NCBI GenBank assembly: GCA_946405485.1 | Contig: CAMJHJ010000051.1 | Location: 1 to 12,685, forward strand | Direction: 5' to 3' | Origin: an uncultured Bacteroidales bacterium | GTDB lineage: Bacteria; Bacteroidota; Bacteroidia; Bacteroidales; UBA932 | Length of the DNA stretch: 12,685 nucleotides | Part shown: positions 6,415-12,685 of the stretch, piece after piece | Layout: each line of letters begins with the position of its first letter | How positions within the stretch are numbered: position 1 is the first letter of the stretch | The notes under the pieces: model-generated | What the model was told of the DNA's origin: nothing | Seen by the model: only the letters and a program-made list of their open reading frames with translations | Database searches by the model: none | Position numbers and translations under genes: made by a program

Positions 6415-9186
6415 ATGATCGGAAAACAGTCCCTCTTGGCGGCGATGGCCGCCGCATTTGTTTTAGCCGCAGCAGCGGCCGTCCCCGTATCCGCCCGGAA
6501 AGGCGATCCCGTATTCAGCGCAGCCTCTTCCCGCCTGAGCAAGACAGCCCCTCAGGACCGCGATTATGAGCAGGTCTTATCCTCCGTCAAGGAGCATGGG
6601 GGTCCCTGTGTCTGGAAGATGCAGCAGATCGGAAAAGTCACCGATGCGCCCGAAAAGGTTTCCGCGCCCGGCTACGACGTCTCCGGCTGGATGGACGCCA
6701 TCGTCCCCGGTACCGTTCTCCACTCGCTGGTCGAGAACGGCGTCTACCCCGACCCGTACTACGGCGACAACAACCGGCTGGACAAGGGACTGATCCCGGA
6801 TCTCGCCAAAGCGGGACGCGACTTCTATGCCTACTGGTTCCGCACGACGCTGTCCTTCCCGGGCGAAAAAGACCCGGGGAAATTCACCTGGCTGCAGTTC
6901 GACGGAGTCAATTATCATACTGAGGTCTGGATCAACGGCCGTCTCGTGACGACCTGGTCCGGCATGTTCTGGCAGGAGAAAGTCGACATTTCCGAATTCA
7001 TCCGTCCCGGAGAAGAGAATGTCCTCGCCGTCAAGGTCCTGCCCATCGACTCCCCCGGTACGCTGATGGGGCGCAGCTGGGGTCCTGTCAACGAGTGGCA
7101 CAACGGCGGCGACGGCTGGATCGGCCGCAATGTCACGATGCTGATGACCGCCGGCTGGGATTTCACCTTCTACGACGGCATCCGCGACCGGAATACCGGC
7201 ATCTGGAAAGATGTCAAGCTCTATACGACCCGCGAGGCGGCGCTCGAGTCCCCCTTCGTGCGTTCTTCCCTGGACCACCCCGGCTATGACACGGCCCGCG
7301 AAACCGTCTCCGTGGAAGTGCGCAACAATACGATGGGCAACCTCGACCTCACTGTCGAAGGAGAGATCGAGGGCACCGGCATCCGTTTCTCCAAAGAGGT
7401 GAAACTCGTCCGCAAAGAGAAACAGGAGATCGTCTTTACGCCGGAGGACTTCCCGCAGCTTGTCATCCGCAACCCCAAGCTCTGGTGGCCGGTCAACAAG
7501 GGTCCCCAGAACCTCTATAACCTCACCGTGAGAGCCGTCATCCGCGGCACCACTGTGGACCAGGTCAAGCTGCGTTTCGGCATCCGCGAAGTGAGGGCCG
7601 ACCGCAACACTCCGGACAAGTCCAAGACCTTCTATGTCAACGGGAAACAAGTTTTCATCCAGGGTACCAACTGGATTCCGGAAGCGATGTGCCGCAGCAA
7701 CGACAAACGCATGTATGCAGAGCTTCGCTACACTGCCCAGACCGGCATCAACATGCTGCGCCTCTGGGGCGGCGGCATCACGGAGTCCGATTACTTCTAC
7801 TCCCTGTGCGACGAGCTGGGCATCCTCGTATGGGAGGAGTTCTGGATGACCGGTGACACCCAGCATCCCGTGGACCAGGGCCTGTACCTGAAGAATGTCG
7901 CATCCGCCGTCAAGCGCACACGCACGCATCCGTGCCTTGCCTTCTATGTATCCTCCAACGAATCCACCTACACCCAGGGCGCTCCGGAACTCATCCAGGC
8001 GCTGGACGGCACGCTCCCCTACCAGATGCAGAGCGAATGCGACGGCATCCACGACGGCAGCCCTTATAAGCAGGTCAACCCGATGACCTATTATGAGAAC
8101 ACCGCCTCCGATCGCGGCAGCCGCATCGACGGATTCAATCCCGAATACGGCGCCCCCTGCCTCCCGACGGCCGAATGCCTGAAGGAAATGATGGATGCGA
8201 AGGACCTCTGGCCTATCAACAAGGAGGTCTGGGACTATATGGACGGAAACGGTTTCGACAAGATGGCGACGCTCTACAAGGAGCTGACCGACCAGTACGG
8301 ACGCTCCAACAACATCGACGAATATGCAGAGCGCGGACAGATGGTCGGCGCCGTCAACTATAAGGGCATCGCCGAGGTCTGGCGTTATAACAAGCTCGGT
8401 TGGGGCGACCGTTTCGCTTCCGGTTATCTTTTCTGGTACCACAACAGCCCGAACCCGCAGGTCCAGGGCCGCATGTGGGACTGGACCCTGGAGCCGACCG
8501 CTGCCCTGTTCGCCATGGCCAACGCCACCGAGCCGGTGCATCCGCAGTTCGATTTCCTGAAGAACACGGTATCCGTCTCCAACGAGTGCTTCCGGCGCTA
8601 TGACAACTGCCGCCTGACGGTCGAGGTCATCGATGTGCTCGGCCGCAAGGTCTGGAACGCCGAAGAGCGGGTCAATGTGCCCGAAGACGCTACGGTTTGC
8701 GACATCCTGAAGGTCAAGTTCCCGCTGGATGTCTATCCCGTCCACTTCATCAAGCTCCGCCTCCTGGACGCGGCCGGCAACCAGCTGGGCAGCAACTTCT
8801 ACTGGCGTTCCACCGACAAATACCGCGGCCGCGAGACCGTCAGCGGCCCTTGCGCCGCCAGTTTCAACGCCATCAACTCACTCCCCTGGATCAAAGTCGG
8901 CGCCACGGTTTCGACCGGCAAAGACAAGGAGGGAGAACATGTGGTCACGGTCAAGCTCCAGAACAAGAACAAGGGCGTCGCCTTCTTCACCCGCCTTCAG
9001 TGGCTGGGACCGGACGGCAAGCCTGTGCGTCCTTCCTTCTACAGTGACAACTTCTTCAGCATGATGCCCGGTGAGACCCGGACGGTCAACATCAACAACG
9101 ACCTGTCCGACCTTCCGTCCGGAACCTACACCCTGGTCGTCGGCGGTTTCCATCAGAAGGAGCAGCGTTTCACGGTGAAGATTTAA
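6415..9186 (+). CDS. Secreted glycoside hydrolase family 2 enzyme (exo-beta-glucosaminidase / endo-beta-mannosidase type)
   Basis: The 923-residue protein has a signal peptide (residues 1-27, cut after VPVSA), so it is exported. It has the GH2 layout: a sugar-binding jelly-roll (about 60-260) with ENGVYPDPYYGDNN, an Ig-like domain (about 275-395), a TIM barrel (about 400-720) with GTNWIPEA and LRLWGGG, and C-terminal Ig-like regions. The last of these contains AFFTRLQW and FYSDNFFSMMPGE, typical of the Ig domain of exo-beta-D-glucosaminidases (PF18368). The likely acid/base is E516 in SSNES and the likely nucleophile is E577 in FNPEYG. This subgroup includes chitosan exo-glucosaminidases and plant endo-beta-mannosidases, so it may cut a beta-linked glucosamine or mannose; specificity cannot be read from sequence. 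It is divergent from xylB, which hints at a plant or host glycan substrate. The stop is only 9 nt before the rpsF -33 box, and no terminator is visible. Confidence 0.9.
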   Translation: MIGKQSLLAAMAAAFVLAAAAAVPVSARKGDPVFSAASSRLSKTAPQDRDYEQVLSSVKEHGGPCVWKMQQIGKVTDAPEKVSAPGYDVSGWMDAIVPGTVLHSLVENGVYPDPYYGDNNRLDKGLIPDLAKAGRDFYAYWFRTTLSFPGEKDPGKFTWLQFDGVNYHTEVWINGRLVTTWSGMFWQEKVDISEFIRPGEENVLAVKVLPIDSPGTLMGRSWGPVNEWHNGGDGWIGRNVTMLMTAGWDFTFYDGIRDRNTGIWKDVKLYTTREAALESPFVRSSLDHPGYDTARETVSVEVRNNTMGNLDLTVEGEIEGTGIRFSKEVKLVRKEKQEIVFTPEDFPQLVIRNPKLWWPVNKGPQNLYNLTVRAVIRGTTVDQVKLRFGIREVRADRNTPDKSKTFYVNGKQVFIQGTNWIPEAMCRSNDKRMYAELRYTAQTGINMLRLWGGGITESDYFYSLCDELGILVWEEFWMTGDTQHPVDQGLYLKNVASAVKRTRTHPCLAFYVSSNESTYTQGAPELIQALDGTLPYQMQSECDGIHDGSPYKQVNPMTYYENTASDRGSRIDGFNPEYGAPCLPTAECLKEMMDAKDLWPINKEVWDYMDGNGFDKMATLYKELTDQYGRSNNIDEYAERGQMVGAVNYKGIAEVWRYNKLGWGDRFASGYLFWYHNSPNPQVQGRMWDWTLEPTAALFAMANATEPVHPQFDFLKNTVSVSNECFRRYDNCRLTVEVIDVLGRKVWNAEERVNVPEDATVCDILKVKFPLDVYPVHFIKLRLLDAAGNQLGSNFYWRSTDKYRGRETVSGPCAASFNAINSLPWIKVGATVSTGKDKEGEHVVTVKLQNKNKGVAFFTRLQWLGPDGKPVRPSFYSDNFFSMMPGETRTVNINNDLSDLPSGTYTLVVGGFHQKEQRFTVKI

Positions 9187-9195
9187 GGCGAAGTT

Positions 9196-9226
9196 TTTGA
9201 AAATCGGATATTTATCCCTATATTTG
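9196..9226 (+). promoter_or_regulatory. Bacteroidetes-type promoter of the rpsF-rpsR-rplI operon
   Basis: TTTG (9196-9199), a 19-nt spacer and TATATTTG (9219-9226) match the Bacteroidetes -33/-7 consensus without mismatch. Transcription should begin around 9229-9232, leaving a leader of about 52 nt before rpsF. Confidence 0.75.
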
Positions 9227-9228
9227 CA

Positions 9229-9255
9229 GCCCTTTGCGGAAAGTCCGCGGAGGGC
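9229..9255 (+). promoter_or_regulatory. Hairpin at the 5' end of the rpsF leader, candidate ribosomal protein autoregulation site
   Basis: A 12-bp stem pairs 9229-9240 with 9244-9255. Ten pairs are Watson-Crick and two are G-U, around a 3-nt AAG loop. It begins at or just after the predicted transcription start and is followed by an AT-rich single-stranded stretch up to the rpsF ATG at 9283. Ribosomal protein operons starting with rpsF are known in many bacteria to be repressed by the S6:S18 complex binding a leader hairpin with a CCG element. Here CCG occurs in the 3' arm (9245-9247), but it is base-paired in the simple fold, so the assignment is tentative. An mRNA-stabilising 5' hairpin is the alternative. 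Confidence 0.45.
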
Positions 9256-9282
9256 TTAATTATTAATTTATTATCAATCAAA

Positions 9283-9651
9283 ATGTTAAAGCAGTACGAA
9301 ACCGTTTTCATTGCTACTCCCGTTTTGTCTGATTCCCAGATGAAGGAAGCGGTTGCCAAGTACACGCAGCTGATCAAAGACAACGGCGGCGAAGTCGTGT
9401 ACGAAGAGGATTGGGGGCTCAAGCAGCTCGCGTACCCGATCCAGCACAAGACCTCAGGTTTTTATTACCTGATTGAATTCAAGGCGGACCCTCAGTTCGT
9501 CAATGTTCTCGAGACCCAGTATCACCGTGACGAGCGGATCATCCGTTTCCTCACCGTTGCCCTGGACAAGGACGCCGCGGCTTACGCCGAGAAGAGAAGG
9601 GCCGGCAAGACCGCCAAGGCCGCTGAAACCGTAGAAAACAAGGAGGACTAA
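9283..9651 (+). CDS. rpsF: 30S ribosomal protein S6
   Basis: The 122-residue product binds 16S rRNA in the platform of the small subunit as a heterodimer with S18. The S6 fold signature is clear from [19 protein letters not shown] through [20 protein letters not shown] and YYLIEFKAD to [14 protein letters not shown] Lys/Ala/Glu-rich tail (residues about 100-122) is typical of a disordered S6 C-terminus. The start lies in an AT-rich region without a Shine-Dalgarno site, as is normal for this phylum. It is the first gene of the S6-S18-L9 operon and is 3 nt from rpsR. Confidence 0.98.
   Translation: MLKQYETVFIATPVLSDSQMKEAVAKYTQLIKDNGGEVVYEEDWGLKQLAYPIQHKTSGFYYLIEFKADPQFVNVLETQYHRDERIIRFLTVALDKDAAAYAEKRRAGKTAKAAETVENKED
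9641..9646 (+). promoter_or_regulatory. Shine-Dalgarno site of rpsR, inside the end of rpsF
   Basis: AGGAGG lies 8 nt before the rpsR ATG at 9655 and is formed by the Lys-Glu-Asp codons that end rpsF. It is one of only two full consensus sites in the window. It may couple rpsR translation to rpsF, which would help keep the S6:S18 partners in equal amounts. Confidence 0.5.
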
Positions 9652-9654
9652 ACC

Positions 9655-9927
9655 ATGGCAGACAATCAGAACAGCGAGATCCGTTATCTCAACCCTCCGA
9701 CCGTCGAAGTCAGGAAGAAGAAATACTGCCGCTTCAAGAAAGCGGGCATCAAGTATGTCGATTACAAGGACCCTGAGTTCCTCAAGAAGTTCCTCAACGA
9801 GCAGGGCAAGATCCTTCCCCGCCGCATCACCGGTACTTCCCTGAAGTTCCAGCGCAAGGTCGCGCAGGCTATCAAGCGCGCGCGTTCCCTCGCTCTCCTT
9901 CCGTATGTTACTGACCTTCTTAAATAA
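9655..9927 (+). CDS. rpsR: 30S ribosomal protein S18
   Basis: The 90-residue product is the partner of S6 on the small-subunit platform. The S18 core is visible in [36 protein letters not shown] and [20 protein letters not shown]. The basic RR-T-G-T segment and the following helix are the conserved rRNA-binding part. The N-terminal extension ([15 protein letters not shown]) is of ordinary length for Bacteroidetes. It sits between rpsF and rplI in the conserved order. Confidence 0.98.
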   Translation: MADNQNSEIRYLNPPTVEVRKKKYCRFKKAGIKYVDYKDPEFLKKFLNEQGKILPRRITGTSLKFQRKVAQAIKRARSLALLPYVTDLLK

Positions 9928-9936
9928 TTGAGCGTT

Positions 9937-10377
9937 ATGAAAATCATCCTGAAGAAAGATGTCGCCAACCTCGGCGACGCCGGAGACATCGTAGAGGTCA
10001 AGACCGGTTACGCACTCAATTATCTGGTCCCCCAGGGATTCGCCTCCATCGGCACCCCTTCCGCCATCAAGCAGCACGAAGAGACCATCCGCCAGCGCGC
10101 CCATAAGGAGGCCCGCAACATCGCGGAGGCCGAGGCCCGCGCCGCCAAGATCGCCGCGACTCCGGTCGAGGTCAAGGTCAAGGTGAGCGAGAGCGGCAAG
10201 CTTTATGGCTCCGTGACCGCCATCCAGGTGGCCGAGGCCCTGCAGGCTGCCGGCATCGAGGCTGAGAAGAAGGACATCACCGTTCCCGAGATCAAGGAGT
10301 GCGGTGAGTACGAGGCCAAGGTGAAGTGCTACAAGGGCGTTTTCGCCGACGTCAAGATCAACGTCGTCGCCGAGTAA
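9937..10377 (+). CDS. rplI: 50S ribosomal protein L9
   Basis: The 146-residue product binds 23S rRNA near the L1 stalk base. The N-terminal domain shows MKIILKKDVANLGDAGDIVE and VKTGYALNYLVPQGFA, the conserved L9 signature with Leu in place of the usual Arg before Asn-Tyr-Leu. A long charged connecting helix (about residues 45-75, rich in Glu/Ala/Arg) leads to a C-terminal domain starting near KVKVSESGKLYGSVT. I chose ATG 9937 over the in-frame TTG at 9928 because it matches the family N-terminus; it lies 9 nt after rpsR. It is the last gene of the operon, followed by a terminator. Confidence 0.98.
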   Translation: MKIILKKDVANLGDAGDIVEVKTGYALNYLVPQGFASIGTPSAIKQHEETIRQRAHKEARNIAEAEARAAKIAATPVEVKVKVSESGKLYGSVTAIQVAEALQAAGIEAEKKDITVPEIKECGEYEAKVKCYKGVFADVKINVVAE

Positions 10378-10399
10378 TCCCTTACTTATCCGAAAAAGA

Positions 10400-10429
10400 A
10401 AACCGACCCTCCCGAGGGCCGGTTTTTTT
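10400..10429. terminator. Bidirectional intrinsic terminator between rplI and the convergent hydrolase gene
   Basis: ACCG pairs with CGGT (10402-10405 with 10420-10423). After one A-C mismatch, CCCT pairs with AGGG (10407-10410 with 10415-10418) around a 4-nt loop. On the plus strand seven T follow (10423-10429). On the minus strand the stem is followed by T-rich sequence (the A-rich 10394-10402 read in reverse). It closes the ribosomal operon and also sits directly behind the stop codon of the minus-strand gene. Confidence 0.85.
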
Positions 10430-11586
10430 CATCTCCAGTCCCGGGGACGAAGGGAGACGGAGAAAGGATGGGAATAATCTCCGGCCGGACAGATAGTGGC
10501 GGTGCGGCGGGTGAGGTTATAAACGACGGACCACTGGGTTCGGACGTCTCCTTTGCGTTTGGCTTTCTGGCTGACAGCCTGCAGCAGGTCCATGGCCTCC
10601 TTCTCGGTCATCACTGCCTGTTTCCCGGCGAGTGTCTGCAGCATCACCTCATAACGGTCATCGGGACGGATGACGCTCCGCCAGCCCTCTGCGAGGTAGA
10701 AGTTGGTCACGCAGCGCTCGTCCAGCGCCTTCATCACCCAGGGCCCCTTCCCCTTCAGTCCGCCTTCCTGAACGTATTCCAACACGACGGTACGCCCGGA
10801 AGCGTCGGAAAGCAGGAAATGGTAATTGGTCTTGTCATCGGCCGGTATGCCGCGCTGTTCGCCGTCGGCGAAGAAATTGTAGTTCCGGCAAAGCTCCAGA
10901 GCCTCCTCCACAGTCGCAGCACGGTCCAGCATCAGGCGCATCAGCACGGTCGTCATCACGGCGTGTTTTCCTTTTTCATACTGACGGGCACAGCCTCCGC
11001 CGGTCAAGGCCAGGACGCTGACGGCAAGGCCCCGCTCGTTGACTCCGTCCATCATGGCGTATGGCGCCGCCACCAGCATCGACAGGTCCGTCTCCCCGTC
11101 CGAGAGCTGCAGCCCGGAAAGGCCCACATGGTCCATCGACACCAGGCTGACCGAGCGATAGCCCTTCCGCGGCCGGGTGCGCATCACGATGGCCGACCCC
11201 TCGTCGAAATCATAGTCGAAATTCCGCCCGTAGATCACCTCTCCGTCCGGCGTCACAGCCTGGAATGCTGAACAGGCGGGGCGGAAAGACAGTTCATCCG
11301 ACCCCAAGAACACCGACGGCCCGCGCGCTGACAGGGATCCCGCCGGCATGGAGGAGAAATCCAGGAGCATCTGCGCCACACCCCCCTGCACGGCCTCTTT
11401 CGAGTCCAAGTCCGCGTCCACAAAGTCCTGCAGCCGGTAATCGGCCTTGTAGTCCAGGCGGAAAAGGCGTCCTTCCTCCAATTCGGTCAGGCTGCGGACC
11501 GTACGCACCTGAGCGCGGTTGCGCAGCAACTGTGCCGGCTGTCCGGCCAGCACGGCGAAGACCATTATCCAAGTCAAAAATCTCAT
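10429..11586 (-). CDS. Linear amide C-N hydrolase, choloylglycine hydrolase / penicillin acylase-like Ntn enzyme
   Basis: The 385-residue protein shows the choloylglycine hydrolase pattern. ACSAFQ carries the nucleophile C105, and YGRNFDYDF follows with R121 and D124. Their offsets from Cys (+16, +19) equal those of R18 and D21 from C2 in bile salt hydrolases. GVNERGLAVSVL (N183) and CVTNFYLAEG (N295) match the oxyanion and substrate Asn sites, and QWSVVYNLT is near the end. The enzyme should cleave an amide such as an acylated amino acid, bile conjugate or lactone; the substrate is unknown. MRFLTWIMVFAVLAG is a likely signal peptide. Unusually, about 80-90 residues lie between it and C105. 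Because the Cys must become N-terminal, a long propeptide would have to be removed, as in C45 acyltransferases and acid ceramidase relatives. ATG 11586 is preferred to TTG 11601, which precedes the predicted -7 box. Confidence 0.82.
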   Translation of the reverse strand: MRFLTWIMVFAVLAGQPAQLLRNRAQVRTVRSLTELEEGRLFRLDYKADYRLQDFVDADLDSKEAVQGGVAQMLLDFSSMPAGSLSARGPSVFLGSDELSFRPACSAFQAVTPDGEVIYGRNFDYDFDEGSAIVMRTRPRKGYRSVSLVSMDHVGLSGLQLSDGETDLSMLVAAPYAMMDGVNERGLAVSVLALTGGGCARQYEKGKHAVMTTVLMRLMLDRAATVEEALELCRNYNFFADGEQRGIPADDKTNYHFLLSDASGRTVVLEYVQEGGLKGKGPWVMKALDERCVTNFYLAEGWRSVIRPDDRYEVMLQTLAGKQAVMTEKEAMDLLQAVSQKAKRKGDVRTQWSVVYNLTRRTATICPAGDYSHPFSVSLRPRDWR

Positions 11587-11590
11587 ATTG

Positions 11591-11622
11591 CGAATGTACA
11601 ATAAATGTGCGTTTTCTGCAAA
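11591..11622 (-). promoter_or_regulatory. Possible promoter of the Ntn hydrolase gene, giving an almost leaderless mRNA
   Basis: On the minus strand TTTG (11619-11622), a 20-nt spacer and TACATTCG (11591-11598) match the Bacteroidetes consensus with one mismatch in the -7 box. Only 4 nt separate the box from the ATG at 11586, so the transcript would start at or next to the start codon. Confidence 0.4.
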
Positions 11623-11651
11623 CCTTTAGTTTTCAGCAAAATAGCTTTCAC

Positions 11652-11679
11652 CCTATCTCCAATCCGAGGATAGGCTATC
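11652..11679. repeat. Inverted repeat in the divergent intergenic region, possible operator
   Basis: CCTATC (11652-11657) is mirrored by GATAGG (11669-11674), and the latter extends into the near-palindrome GATAGGCTATC (11669-11679). The arms are short (6 bp) with an 11-nt gap. It lies between the two divergent start sites, where a regulator could act on both. The rest of the 191-bp region (11587-11777) is AT-rich and holds no gene I can support. Confidence 0.25.
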
Positions 11680-11750
11680 GCTTAATACTTTGATAATAAA
11701 ATAATTACGGAAAACGACCCTCTAATGAACGAGAAGTCGCAAATAATTAC

Positions 11751-11758
11751 CATCTTTG
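11751..11758 (+). promoter_or_regulatory. Possible -7 box upstream of the DUF2490 gene
   Basis: CATCTTTG matches TAnnTTTG with one mismatch and lies 19 nt before the ATG at 11778. No clear TTTG -33 box is found at the usual distance, so this is a weak call. A partial ribosome binding site (GAAGGGA, 11771-11777) directly abuts the start codon. Confidence 0.35.
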
Positions 11759-11777
11759 TATAAGAACAAAGAAGGGA

Positions 11778-12413
11778 ATGAAGTACAAAGGGCTATTCTT
11801 CTTGATCCTGCTGACCGCCTTCATCGGCACAGCCGGCAGCCTATGCGCGCAGGAAAGGGACGATTTCGGCATCTGGTCCCAGATCGATCTCGGCGCCCGG
11901 ATCTCGGAAAAGTGGACCGGGGGTCTCTGGTTTGAACATCGTTCCAAAGACAACGCCGGAACGCTGGACTGCGCCCTCGTGATGCCCTATGTCAACTACC
12001 GGCCCTGGAGGCATCTGCAACTGGGCTATTCCTCGGAATTCATCCAGACCCTCGGCGGCTGGCTCATCACCTGCCGTCCCTCCGTCACCTTGCTGCTCAG
12101 CGAGGGCAATCTGTCATTCGCCTTGCGCGAACTGCCCATCTATACGCATGATTGCACTTCCGGCAGCGGGAAGTGGGCCCTGCGTACCCGCGGCAAAGTC
12201 GCTTACGCTATCCCGGATACGCGTTTCAAGCCCTACGTGAGCTGTGAACTCTTCACAACCCGGCGCTGGGAGAAAACCCGCTACTACGCCGGGACCACCT
12301 GTGCTCTCGGTCCCCGTTCCACCCTCGACCTTTTTTACCTGTATTACGTGATGGCCGGCACACCCAACAGAGAGCGCCATGTCCTCGGCCTCGGCTACGC
12401 ATTTAAAATCTGA
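11778..12413 (+). CDS. DUF2490 family outer-membrane beta-barrel-type protein
   Basis: The 211-residue product starts with a signal peptide (MKYKGLFFLILLTAFIGTAG, cut near SLCA/QE). The mature part opens with DDFGIWSQIDLGARISEKWT and consists of alternating strands such as LDCALVMPYVNYRPW, LQLGYSSEF, FKPYVSCELF and STLDLFYLYYVM. It ends with HVLGLGYAFKI, an aromatic strand typical of the last strand of outer-membrane barrels. This fits DUF2490, a Bacteroidetes/Proteobacteria family predicted to form a small outer-membrane barrel of unknown function. Four Cys in the mature part is more than usual for such barrels. It is followed 6 nt later by a C69 dipeptidase gene, so the two are probably one operon. 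Family assignment is likely; function is not known. Confidence 0.75.
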   Translation: MKYKGLFFLILLTAFIGTAGSLCAQERDDFGIWSQIDLGARISEKWTGGLWFEHRSKDNAGTLDCALVMPYVNYRPWRHLQLGYSSEFIQTLGGWLITCRPSVTLLLSEGNLSFALRELPIYTHDCTSGSGKWALRTRGKVAYAIPDTRFKPYVSCELFTTRRWEKTRYYAGTTCALGPRSTLDLFYLYYVMAGTPNRERHVLGLGYAFKI

Positions 12414-12419
12414 CAACAT

Positions 12420-12685
12420 ATGTTCTCCCTCAAACGCGTCATCGTCTTCAGCGCGGCGGTCATCGCCGCCATGTCTTTGAGCATCAATACGCAAGCCCAG
12501 GATTGGGAAAGCGACGGGCTGGACTGCACCAGCATCGCGGCCGGATGTCTCGCTACGACCGACGGATCGATCCTGACCTCCCACACCTGCGACGGGAAAT
12601 CGCGCACCTGGGCCACGATGGAGCCCGGCGGCAAGCACAAGAAAGGTGAGGTCGTCGAAATCTGGAAGGGCACCCGCCGCACGGC
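12420..12685 (+). CDS. Peptidase family C69 dipeptidase (PepD-like), partial at the right edge
   Basis: The first 88 codons are present and the frame is open to the window end. A signal peptide (MFSLKRVIVFSAAVIAAMSL to about residue 26) is followed by a short segment QDWESDGLD and then CTSIAAGCLATTDGSILTSH, the N-terminus typical of family C69 dipeptidases. In that family C36 would be the N-terminal nucleophile of the Ntn fold, freed by removing about nine residues after signal cleavage. HTCDGKSRTW continues the family pattern. The enzyme is expected to hydrolyse dipeptides in the periplasm or outside the cell. It lies 6 nt after the DUF2490 gene. The catalytic domain is mostly outside the window, so integrity cannot be judged. 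Confidence 0.85.
   Translation, partial: MFSLKRVIVFSAAVIAAMSLSINTQAQDWESDGLDCTSIAAGCLATTDGSILTSHTCDGKSRTWATMEPGGKHKKGEVVEIWKGTRRT

Noticed and set aside
6577..8745. 722-codon open frame on the minus strand inside the GH2 gene
   Set aside because: It lies wholly antisense to a clear GH2 enzyme with intact motifs. Long antisense frames arise from the GC-rich third positions of the real gene, and the translation has low-complexity Asp/Val/Gly/His composition with no recognisable domain.
9229..9255. GC-rich hairpin as an intrinsic terminator for the GH2 gene
   Set aside because: It lies downstream of the rpsF promoter, so it would stop the ribosomal operon at its first bases. It is followed by mixed A and T, not a T-run.
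9454..10104. 216-codon minus-strand frame across rpsF, rpsR and rplI
   Set aside because: It is antisense to three ribosomal protein genes and crosses their boundaries.
10468..11271. 267-codon plus-strand frame antisense to the Ntn hydrolase
   Set aside because: It lacks domains and overlaps a gene with a coherent catalytic set.

Overview
The window looks like chromosomal DNA from a fairly GC-rich member of the Bacteroidales. The reasons are promoters of the Bacteroidetes type (a TTTG box, 19-20 bp, then TAnnTTTG), AT-rich start regions mostly without Shine-Dalgarno sites, a fimbrillin-like domain fused to a nuclease, a DUF2490 protein, a Bacteroidetes-type xylB-xylA pair, and the rpsF-rpsR-rplI operon. 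I cannot name genus or species. I see no rRNA, tRNA, CRISPR array, insertion sequence or integrase.

Layout. The left half (1-6317) is one minus-strand run. In transcription order it holds xylB, xylA, a 43-residue small protein, a large lipoprotein with a DNA/RNA non-specific endonuclease domain, and a PF14907-type nucleotidyltransferase that runs off the left edge. Gaps are 5-31 nt and no terminator is visible, so all five genes may be read from the xylB promoter. The stop codon of the small gene lies inside the ribosome binding site of the nuclease gene, which suggests translational coupling. At 6318-6414 a compact divergent promoter region separates xylB from a plus-strand secreted glycoside hydrolase family 2 enzyme (6415-9186). 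The xylose genes and the hydrolase may therefore respond together to plant or host glycans.

From 9196 a strong promoter, with a 12-bp hairpin at the likely mRNA 5' end, drives rpsF, rpsR and rplI. This operon ends at a bidirectional terminator (10400-10429) shared with a convergent minus-strand gene for a choloylglycine-hydrolase/penicillin-acylase-like Ntn amidohydrolase. That enzyme has an unusually long segment before its catalytic Cys. A 191-bp divergent region (11587-11777) then leads to a DUF2490 outer-membrane-type protein and, 6 bp later, the start of a family C69 dipeptidase cut by the right edge.

The least ordinary part is 1-3497: a small acidic peptide, a surface lipoprotein nuclease with an adhesin-like front part, and an uncharacterised nucleotidyltransferase, placed downstream of the xylose catabolic genes. 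The rest is conventional metabolism and ribosomal housekeeping with some interesting regulatory detail.
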